Assembly (NCBI GenBank): GCA_964650385.1
Contig: CAZYTP010000010.1
Span: forward strand, 1 to 52,154
Reading direction: 5' to 3'
Origin: JAUSPI01 sp964650385
Lineage (GTDB): Bacteria; Desulfobacterota; Syntrophia; Syntrophales; JADFWA01
DNA: 52,154 nucleotides
The notes below the pieces were generated by a model, which made no database searches, was not told the origin of the DNA, and saw only the letters and a list, made by a program, of their open reading frames with translations. The position numbers and the translations under genes are program-made. Below, piece after piece: positions 42,723-49,501 of this stretch (positions within the stretch are counted from its first letter, which is position 1; every line of letters begins with the position of its first letter).

Positions 42723-43670
42723 ATGAAAAGTGTAAACGAGACGCTTGTGGTGGCCCTTGGCGGCAATGCACTCATCCGCAAGGGCCAGGAAGGTAGCGCC
42801 AAGGAACAGTTTGAAAATCTGAAGGTGCCCATTCGACAAATTGCCAGGCTTTCGAAAAATTACAAGATCATCATCACCCATGGTAACGGACCTCAAGTGG
42901 GGAACCTTCTGCTTCAACAGGAGTGCTGCGATGCTGTCCCGAAATTGCCTCTGGAGATTCTGGTGGCGCAAACTCAAGGTCAGATCGGTTATATGATCGA
43001 ATCGACCCTGGACAGCGAACTGATGGAATTGGGAATCAATGCCAAACCCCTGGTAAGCCTTATAAGTTATGTGGTCGTGGATGAAAATGACCCTGCCTTA
43101 AAAAATCCTTCAAAACCGATCGGCCCTGTATACACCGAAGAAGAAGCCACTGCCGTCCCCTACCCTGTCCGAAAAACCGCGAAAGGATACCGGCGAGTGA
43201 TTGTTTCACCGAACCCCGTTACTATTGTGGAAAAGCGTGAAATCAAAAAGCTCATAGAGATGGATTTCATTGTTATCTGCTGCGGGGGAGGAGGTATACC
43301 CGTGATAAGAGAGGGGCGAACCTTTTGCGGCGTGGATGCTGTTATAGATAAAGACCTGGCCAGCGCGAAACTGGCTGTGGAAGTGGGAGCAGATATTTTC
43401 ATCATTTCAACAGATGTTGCTGGAGCCTTCCTTAACTACAAAAAAACTGGCCAGAAATTTCTTAGATCCATGACACTTAATGAAGCTACCCGATATCTGG
43501 CTGAAGGCCATTTCCCCGAAGGCTCCATGAGACCAAAAATCGAAGCAACCATGCAGTTTATCAGGAACAATGGGAAAAGAGCGGTAATTACCTCCCTCGA
43601 AAATATAGAAGAAGCTGTTGAAGGAAAGGCCGGTACTGAAGTTATAAAAGATGGTTCTTCTCCCATTTAG
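42723..43670 (+). CDS. arcC: Carbamate kinase
   Basis: Amino-acid-kinase-fold enzyme of 315 residues that reversibly makes ATP from carbamoyl phosphate and ADP. Motifs are ALGGNALIRKGQEG, THGNGPQVGNLLLQQE, the PSKPIGPVY loop, RRVIVSPNPV, CCGGGGIPVI and GVDAVIDKDLASA. All are normal. It starts two bases after the preceding gene. Ornithine carbamoyltransferase (argF/arcB), the usual partner, is missing from the window. The stop codon overlaps the stop of the transposase frame on the other strand, so an insertion lies right at its end. Confidence 0.95.
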   Translation: MKSVNETLVVALGGNALIRKGQEGSAKEQFENLKVPIRQIARLSKNYKIIITHGNGPQVGNLLLQQECCDAVPKLPLEILVAQTQGQIGYMIESTLDSELMELGINAKPLVSLISYVVVDENDPALKNPSKPIGPVYTEEEATAVPYPVRKTAKGYRRVIVSPNPVTIVEKREIKKLIEMDFIVICCGGGGIPVIREGRTFCGVDAVIDKDLASAKLAVEVGADIFIISTDVAGAFLNYKKTGQKFLRSMTLNEATRYLAEGHFPEGSMRPKIEATMQFIRNNGKRAVITSLENIEEAVEGKAGTEVIKDGSSPI

Positions 43671-44870
43671 TTGCACGTTGCGAACGCATCTTTAATGATA
43701 AGAGAGAAATATTCTACATCATGAAAGCCATAGGCTTTACGCTTAATAACCTTGATTTTATTATTAATTCCCTCAAGTCTGCTGGTATGAATGGGATATT
43801 TACAATGGCTAATAATTCCATAGGAAAACCGCATGAGCATTTTTGCAAAGTTGACCAGCGCCGGAATACCGCTTTCCCTGGCCATGGAACACCAGGAGCG
43901 AAGCAAGTTTTTACACGATTTGGGATATGTATAATGCCAGAGTTTCTTCAGAGCGTCCTTGAGGATATAGACTGTTGTAAAAGCTTTGTTTACGTCAAGA
44001 AGCGCCTTCAGTCGCAGTTTTTCCTCCTCGCGGATATTTTCCTTGTTTTTCAACAGAAGATACTTGGCTTCCCTTCATAACCTCTTTGCCTTCTCTGGAG
44101 GCCGCTTTATATTCGTCATTTCGCACCCTGTCGATGACTCTGCCAAAGGAGCTCACCACATGAAACTGGTCGAAGACAATGACAGCATGAGGACAGTATT
44201 TTGTCACTGCCTTAATGTACGGATCCCACATATCCATGGCAACCGCTTGTATCGCTGTTCGCTGTTTCTCCGTCAGGGATCTGAAAAATTCCTTCAGCGT
44301 ATTATAACACCGTCCCCAACCTACAAAGAGTACTCTTCCCGTCTCCCAGTTGATGATTATCGTCAGGTAGCGGTGCCGTTTCTTAATGGATATCTCATCA
44401 ACGGCAAGCAGAACGGGATATCCAATATCCTCTTCTTCATACCTGCTCTTGAGAGCCTCCTTGTGAATTTCTTTTATCGTTTTCCAATCAAGGCCGAGAT
44501 GATTGGCAATCTCCCTGATCGTCATCATTTTGCAGAGTTCCAGGATATATCGGGCCAATCGTCTAGTCATCCTCAGCCGAGGTTCCACAAGACCAAGATC
44601 TTCGACGACAATCCCGCAGGTGCGGCATCGAATCTTCCGGTATCGGTAGCGTATCATGGTCCTCGCATCGAAAACATTCATATCCCGGATCATCCGCTCA
44701 TGGTAGGAATGAACCCCGTCTGCTTTAGTCTTGCATACATGACAGATTGGTACATACCGCTTATCAGGTTCTGTAGTTACCTCTATCTGTTTCTGGTCAT
44801 GGTCTATCATATGATCGACAACGCGTACTCGACAAAACTTAAAAAATGCATTAAGATTGATACCGGACAT
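43667..44870 (-). pseudogene. ISL3-family transposase, frameshifted
   Basis: Two frames together cover one ISL3-type transposase. The first (from ATG 44870, with GGAGG seven bases upstream) has a zinc-finger region with two CxxC pairs (CHVC, CRTCG), a HTH, VDEISIKK (first Asp) and VFDQFHVVSS (second Asp). It runs out of frame at about 44066. The second frame (44065-43667) continues with the helical end and the Glu region ...LEGINNKIKVIKRKAYGF. One surplus C at about 44066 (GGA-AGC-C-AAG-TAT) explains the shift. So the gene is broken by one base, unless a sequencing error or a +1 frameshift applies. The element ends are unclear; AGTTGCA occurs at both sides. Confidence 0.8.
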
Positions 44871-44911
44871 TACGAAACCTCCGCTGAGTGTTGTGTGTTG
44901 CAACTCAAACA

Positions 44912-45406
44912 CTATACAGCGACATTTGTAATGTCCATTTTTTTACTCATACATCTGCAACTTTTTTGGAGATGAACCAAAAATTTTAACTGTTCAGGTG
45001 TTTTCTCATGATCACGATGGTACTCAATATATTTCCTGATTACTTCAGCTGTCACTTTATCACCTACAGTGCGAACGAAATACCCGTCTTCCCAAAACTC
45101 ACCACCCCAAAGTTCCTTCTTAACTCCAGGATATTCCTTGAATATCACGCTGGCACTGATACTCTTCAGCATTGCTACTACCCGCGAAATACTGTACTGC
45201 AGCGGAAAAGACAAAAATATATGTACATGATCAGCAGATACTTCCATCGTATCAATCTCAAATTCATTGGCTATCGAAATCTCCTGAAATATACTCTTTA
45301 CTCGCTCCTGTATGTCTCCTCGCAAAATCCATTTCCGATACTTCGGTGCCCATACAAAATGATATTTCGTGTCATATACCGCATGACTTGCTCTTCTCAG
45401 TGCCAT
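44912..45406 (-). CDS. tnpA: IS200/IS605-family transposase TnpA (Y1 HUH)
   Basis: A 164-residue HUH-type single-strand transposase, which cuts hairpin-marked ends. The HUH motif is H60-V-H62 in SADHVHIF, and the catalytic Tyr is about Y126 in EVIRKYIEYHRDHEK. The end (SKKMDITNVAV) is slightly longer than in IS200. The ATG has no good ribosome binding site, as is usual for IS200 tnpA. A hairpin with CCCCG arms stands upstream (45457-45474). It runs directly into the frameshifted ISL3 frame, and no tnpB is present. The protein looks functional. Confidence 0.9.
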   Translation of the reverse strand: MALRRASHAVYDTKYHFVWAPKYRKWILRGDIQERVKSIFQEISIANEFEIDTMEVSADHVHIFLSFPLQYSISRVVAMLKSISASVIFKEYPGVKKELWGGEFWEDGYFVRTVGDKVTAEVIRKYIEYHRDHEKTPEQLKFLVHLQKSCRCMSKKMDITNVAV

Positions 45407-45456
45407 GCAGTATATATATCATATTCACACCTGTCTCCGGCAGGAAAACTTTTCAT

Positions 45457-45474
45457 CCCCGTTTAAAAACGGGG
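45457..45474. repeat. Hairpin upstream of tnpA
   Basis: CCCCGTTTAAAAACGGGG, with 8-base arms around AA. Its position about 50 bases before tnpA suits the left-end subterminal hairpin of an IS200-type element. CCCCG/CGGGG stems recur in the dispersed palindromes of this window. Confidence 0.55.
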
Positions 45475-45579
45475 TATTCAAATTTTGATTTTCATAAAAA
45501 TAACAATTTTCCTTACCCCGATAAACGGGATAAGTGCGTTAACGAATTTGCTTTCTACCAGAAAGCAAATCCTAACTTA

Positions 45580-45852
45580 CTAAACAGTCGGAGATTCCCC
45601 GTAACTTGTTGCGGGGAGCTTCAATATATTCACAATTACTTTCCATATCGTCTTCACATGTCTATAAGGGATTCTTTGTTCTGTTGGAATCTGAAACCTA
45701 ATGAAAGCGCTATTAAATTTTCTGTATTCTAAATTAATTATATGCTTTAATAATTGTTTCAGATTCTCAGCATCTTTGTACCTTGGGGTGGAAGCGAATA
45801 CAGATTTAATGTGATCTTCAATTAATTGTAAGCTTTCAACAGTTACAATCAC
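45580..45852 (-). CDS. Doubtful small hypothetical protein
   Basis: A 90-codon frame with a GTG start 15 bases from the divergent reductase gene and no ribosome binding site. The main part has a plausible helical composition (SLQLIEDHIKSVF ... LKQLLKHIINLEYRKF). The last 13 residues come from the palindromic repeat at 45594-45624. It may be a remnant. The gap 45407-45867 otherwise holds only the tnpA hairpin, a small hairpin at 45549-45566 and that repeat. Confidence 0.25.
   Translation of the reverse strand: MIVTVESLQLIEDHIKSVFASTPRYKDAENLKQLLKHIINLEYRKFNSAFIRFQIPTEQRIPYRHVKTIWKVIVNILKLPATSYGESPTV
45594..45624. repeat. Palindromic repeat, reductase-side copy
   Basis: ATTCCCCGTAACTTG then TTGCGGGGAGCTTCAA. 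It is almost the reverse complement of 40096-40126, and its GGGGAGCTTCA end is shared with the elements at 4228 and 33940. One of at least four sites of this style. Confidence 0.7.
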
Positions 45853-45867
45853 TCAAGGAGGTAAAAA

Positions 45868-46803
45868 ATGAAAATTGCAATCGTAGGAATAGGCGGCGTT
45901 GGTGGTTATTTCGGCGGCAAGCTGGCCCGGCAATACGAGTCAAAAGATGATCATCAAATCATGTTTGTCGTCCGGGGACCGCATTTAGAAAAAATCAAGG
46001 AAAAAGGGCTTGAAGTTACAACACAGGAAGAAGGCACGTTTGTTGCCATACCCGCATATGCCACAGGCAATCCCGAAGAATTGGGTCCCGTGGATGTGAT
46101 CATCCTTTGCGTCAAGGGCTACGGCCTTGATGCTGCTGCTCGAATGCTGGTGAACAATATCCATGATGATACTGTCATCATCACTGTCTCAAATGGTGTG
46201 GATAATGCGGAACGATTAAAAACGACTCTCCATAAAAGGAGTGTTCTAAACGGATGCGTTTATATAAGTTCACGCATCGTTTCACCGGGCAAGATTCAAC
46301 AGGTAGCCGGCCCCCGCACACTGATTTTCGGTCCCGAAGACGGCTCAATCGAACCGTATAAGAATATCGAGTCAGTCCTGCAAAATGCCGGGATAAAGGC
46401 CACACTATCATCAAATATCCAAACAGACGTCTGGACAAAGTTTGTTTTCATGGGTCCTCTTGCGGGCATAACTTCGATGTTGGATAAACCTTTCGGCGCA
46501 ATAATGGAAGATCAAGACAATGTGAAGATGACTGAAGGATTGATGCGGGAAGTAGAATCACTGGCAAAAGCGCAAAACGTCTCCCTCCCCGATGACGTTG
46601 TCCGGAAATCACTTGCACTGGCTCGTAATTTCCCCTACGAAACGAAATCCTCGCTGCAACTCGACTTTGAAAAGGGGAAACCATCAGAGATCGAAACATT
46701 CACGGGATATGTTGTCAAAAGCGGCAAGGTATTCGGCATTACGACACCCTTCCATGATCAGGTTTACTCGGCACTGAAGGAGAAAGAAGCGAAAACGCAA
46801 TGA
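45868..46803 (+). CDS. Ketopantoate reductase-family (PanE/ApbA) protein
   Basis: A 311-residue NAD(P)-dependent 2-ketoacid reductase. The N-terminal dinucleotide motif GIGGVGGYFGG is intact. The catalytic Lys of PanE is found in WTKFVFMGPLAGITSM (Lys in TKF), and C-terminal GKPSEIETFTGYVVKSG matches the family. Family members reduce ketopantoate to pantoate, but many paralogues act on other 2-keto acids. AGGAGG precedes the ATG by six bases. It overlaps the hydroxyacid dehydrogenase by four bases (ATGA), and an aminotransferase follows. That coupling suggests a glyoxylate- or hydroxypyruvate-related 2-keto acid rather than only pantothenate. Confidence 0.85.
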   Translation: MKIAIVGIGGVGGYFGGKLARQYESKDDHQIMFVVRGPHLEKIKEKGLEVTTQEEGTFVAIPAYATGNPEELGPVDVIILCVKGYGLDAAARMLVNNIHDDTVIITVSNGVDNAERLKTTLHKRSVLNGCVYISSRIVSPGKIQQVAGPRTLIFGPEDGSIEPYKNIESVLQNAGIKATLSSNIQTDVWTKFVFMGPLAGITSMLDKPFGAIMEDQDNVKMTEGLMREVESLAKAQNVSLPDDVVRKSLALARNFPYETKSSLQLDFEKGKPSEIETFTGYVVKSGKVFGITTPFHDQVYSALKEKEAKTQ

Positions 46804-47789
46804 GCAAACCAAAGGTATTCGTAACCCGGCTAATATCGGAAGCAGGCTTGGCTATGGTAAGAAATGCCTGTGACGCCGAAATATGGCCTGAGGATATGCC
46901 CCCGCCCCGTAATATTCTGTTGGAAAAGGTTCGCGGCATGGTGGGACTTCTACCGCTCCTTACGGACGGAATTGACGGAGAAGTCATGGACTCGGCGGGA
47001 AGCCAGCTTAAAATCATCAGTAATTATGCCGTCGGGTTTGACAACATCGACATCCAGGCAGCAACTGATCGAGGCATTCTCGTGGGAAATACGCCCGGTG
47101 TTCTGACGGAAACAACTGCCGATCTCGCTTTTGCACTACTGATGGCCGCTGCGAGACGTCTCGGTGAAGGAATCGATTACATTCGAGCTGACAAGTGGAA
47201 AACGTTCAAACCGATGGAGCTTTTAGGGAGGGATATTCATCACGCAACCCTGGGAATCATCGGTATGGGACGAATCGGATTCGAAGTGGCACGGCGGGCA
47301 AAAGGATTTGATATGGAGGTTATCTATTACGATCACCATCGGGTAGAAAAGGGAGAAACAATCGGTGCTACGATGTGCCGTACGCTTGATGAACTGTTTG
47401 AAAAGGCGGATTTTATAAGCCTCCACGTTCCCCTTACTCCGGAAACACATCCCTTAATTGATACTGCTGCTCTCGCCAAGATGAAAGATACGGCGATCCT
47501 TATTAACACGTCCCGCGGTCCCGTTGTTGATTCTGATGCCCTCTATGAAGCACTGAGCTCAAGAAAAATCGCTTATGCTGCCCTGGACGTTACCGATCCG
47601 GAACCGCTGCCGTCAGAGCACAAGCTCATGACTCTTTCAAACTGTCTGGTTGTCCCGCATGTAGGAAGCGCAACTATAGCGACACGAAGCAGGATGGCCG
47701 TCATGGCGGCTGAAAATCTCCTGGCAGGCATAAGAGGGAAGGTACCGGATCACCTGGTTAATCCCGACGTACTTGCACACCGCCGTTAG
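46800..47789 (+). CDS. D-2-hydroxyacid dehydrogenase (glyoxylate/hydroxypyruvate reductase-like)
   Basis: A 329-residue NAD-dependent enzyme. The Rossmann motif is GMGRIGFEVARR (near 159), with the catalytic Arg (NTSRGPVV), Glu (DPEPLP) and His (VPHVGSAT) in order. The N-terminal region (KPKVFVTRLISEAGL ... NYAVGFDNIDIQAA) is closest to glyoxylate reductases. It would reduce glyoxylate to glycolate or hydroxypyruvate to glycerate; glycerate could then feed the kinase at 4379. The ATG overlaps the PanE-like stop. The long repeat copy B begins within its stop codon. Confidence 0.88.
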   Translation: MSKPKVFVTRLISEAGLAMVRNACDAEIWPEDMPPPRNILLEKVRGMVGLLPLLTDGIDGEVMDSAGSQLKIISNYAVGFDNIDIQAATDRGILVGNTPGVLTETTADLAFALLMAAARRLGEGIDYIRADKWKTFKPMELLGRDIHHATLGIIGMGRIGFEVARRAKGFDMEVIYYDHHRVEKGETIGATMCRTLDELFEKADFISLHVPLTPETHPLIDTAALAKMKDTAILINTSRGPVVDSDALYEALSSRKIAYAALDVTDPEPLPSEHKLMTLSNCLVVPHVGSATIATRSRMAVMAAENLLAGIRGKVPDHLVNPDVLAHRR

Positions 47790-47997
47790 AGTCTTTATTC
47801 TTAACAACTGCGTTTTTTGCGCAGATGTTGGTACCAGTTCAAACAGCAAGATTTAGTTAAGAGTGTAAAGTGAACTAAAGTGAGCTAAAAAGCCTAAAGT
47901 TAAAAAATGCGCTTTCAGCGCAGCCTGTTTCGAATTTGACCGTGCCGAAGGTGTGTACATTAACTTTAGCTCACTTTAGGCACTTTTGGGGTTGCGG
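47786..47997 (+). repeat. Long intergenic repeat, copy B
   Basis: About 212 bases, the inverted partner of 36511-36729. It begins TTAGAGTCTTTATTCT, overlapping the dehydrogenase stop codon, and ends GGGGTTGCGG. Directly after it come a GCGGC-TTT-GCCGC hairpin and, at 48022-48044, GTCACC...GGTGAC. It has no coding frame. Copies A and B bracket 11 kb of DNA. Confidence 0.85.
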
Positions 47998-48084
47998 CTT
48001 TGCCGCTTTAGGAGAAATATCCGTCACCGTATATCTATTGGTGACGTTTTCTTCAATATCTTTTGAGAAAGGAAGAATAACCTT

Positions 48085-49197
48085 ATGGATACATTATACA
48101 AAGACCTTTCGCTTCCACAGCGGATTTTGCTGGGTCCCGGTCCCAGCAATGTACCGGATAGTGTACTCAAAGCCATGTCAATCCCTGTCGTGGGACACCT
48201 CGACCCGGCATTTCTTGCCGTCATGGAAGAAGTTCAGGAAATGCTCCGGGCCGTTTTCATGACGAACAATCATTTTACAATTCCCATTTCGGGAACGGGA
48301 AGCGCCGGTATGGAAGCCGCTTTTGTAAATATGATCGAAGAAGGTGAGCATGTACTCGTTTGCGTCAATGGTGTTTTTGGCGAACGCATGAGTGATATCG
48401 TCGGACGGTGCGGAGGTATCCTTAAAAGGGTTGAAGCAATATGGGGGACTCCGATTAATCCCGATGACGTTACTGCCGCACTTCAAGATTTTCCGGCAAC
48501 AATCGTGGCCATAGTCCACGCTGAAACATCCACCGGTGTGTTGCAGCCTCTTGAAGAAATCTCAAAGATTGTCCACGAAAAAGGTGCTCTTCTGTTAGTG
48601 GATGCAGTTACGTCTCTCGGCGGCGCTCCCGTCAAGATAGATGAGTGGAACATTGATATCTGTTATTCGGGAACCCAGAAATGTCTCAGTTGCCCGCCAG
48701 GGCTTGCTCCTATTACCTTCAATGAGCCGGCCATTGAAAAGCTGAGAAAGCGCTCTCAAAAGGTACAGTCATGGTATCTCGATATGACCATGCTGGAAAA
48801 ATACTGGGGGCCTGATAGAGTCTATCACCATACGGCACCGATCAGCATGATTTACGCATTGAGAGAATCATTGCGGATTATATTAGAAGAAGGTCTGGCG
48901 AACAGATGGGAAAGGCATACCAGATACCACCGCGAGCTCGTTGCAGGTCTCGAAAAACTGGGGTTGAATATGCTCGTAGAAGAATCATACCGGACACCGA
49001 TGCTCAATTCTGTGCTTTTTCCATCGGATGTTGATGATGCGGCAGTTCGGAAAAGGCTTCTTGAAGAATACAGCATTGAAATCGGCAGCGGCCTTGGACC
49101 TCTCAAAGGAAAGATCTGGCGAATCGGACTTATGGGACATTCCTGTAGTCAGGAAAATGTTGAACACATATTGAATGCCCTGAAGGCCTTACTCTAA
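48085..49197 (+). CDS. Alanine/serine-glyoxylate aminotransferase family protein (class V)
   Basis: A class V PLP aminotransferase of 370 residues. The N-terminal LLGPGPSNVP, the GTGSAGMEAAF loop, HAETSTGVLQPL, VDAVTSLGGAPV and the PLP lysine in SGTQKCLSCPPGL are all as in AGXT/PucG-type enzymes. It probably transfers an amino group to glyoxylate, making glycine, from alanine or serine; a ureidoglycine-glyoxylate role is the main alternative. AAAGGA precedes the ATG by about 13 bases. It follows the PanE-like and hydroxyacid dehydrogenase genes on the same strand, across the long repeat, so it may have been separated from their operon by the repeat. Confidence 0.88.
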   Translation: MDTLYKDLSLPQRILLGPGPSNVPDSVLKAMSIPVVGHLDPAFLAVMEEVQEMLRAVFMTNNHFTIPISGTGSAGMEAAFVNMIEEGEHVLVCVNGVFGERMSDIVGRCGGILKRVEAIWGTPINPDDVTAALQDFPATIVAIVHAETSTGVLQPLEEISKIVHEKGALLLVDAVTSLGGAPVKIDEWNIDICYSGTQKCLSCPPGLAPITFNEPAIEKLRKRSQKVQSWYLDMTMLEKYWGPDRVYHHTAPISMIYALRESLRIILEEGLANRWERHTRYHRELVAGLEKLGLNMLVEESYRTPMLNSVLFPSDVDDAAVRKRLLEEYSIEIGSGLGPLKGKIWRIGLMGHSCSQENVEHILNALKALL

Positions 49198-49245
49198 CTC
49201 TGAATAGCGGCAAATCAGTGAGAACTTTGCATAATTGGTTTTCTG

Positions 49246-49328
49246 GTCATTGCGAGGAGCGATAGCGACGTGGCAATTTATTCGTAATTACAGGTATTTT
49301 GAGATTGCTTCACTACGTTCGCAATGAC
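49246..49328. repeat. MITE-like palindrome, GTCATTGCGAG type
   Basis: The left end GTCATTGCGAGGAGCGA and right end GCTTCACTACGTTCGCAATGAC are imperfect inverted copies, with GGCAAT...ATTGCTT inside. The same style of element is widespread in diverse bacteria (recalled). It has no gene. It lies in the 304-base gap 49198-49501 between the aminotransferase and carB, directly before a second such element. Confidence 0.75.
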
Positions 49329-49355
49329 AATATGTGTATTATGCAAACACCTCGC

Positions 49356-49420
49356 CCTGAACTTGTTTCAGGGTCTCTAACTTATTGAAATGTTTAGATC
49401 CTGAAACAAGTTCAGGATGA
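49356..49420. repeat. MITE-like palindrome, CCTGAAACAAGTTCAGG type
   Basis: The left arm CCCTGAACTTGTTTCAGGG and right arm AGATCCTGAAACAAG-TTCAGGATG are inverted copies of one sequence, and each arm is itself a near-palindrome. It lies 27 bases after the first element. The rest of the gap, 49421-49501, shows nothing. Confidence 0.75.
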
Positions 49421-49501
49421 CAAAAGACACATTTTGAGACTTTTTACGAGACTGTCGACTAAAGTTCGTCTTATAAAAGATATCTGTATTTAGAATAATT
49501 T

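Noticed and set aside
43986..44975. 329-codon plus-strand frame over the ISL3-type transposase
   Set aside because: The opposite strand gives the zinc-finger and DDE motifs; the plus-strand translation has no family resemblance.
24159..45406. A composite transposon formed by the IS30, ISL3 and IS200 elements
   Set aside because: The three belong to different families with different ends and cannot act as a matched pair.
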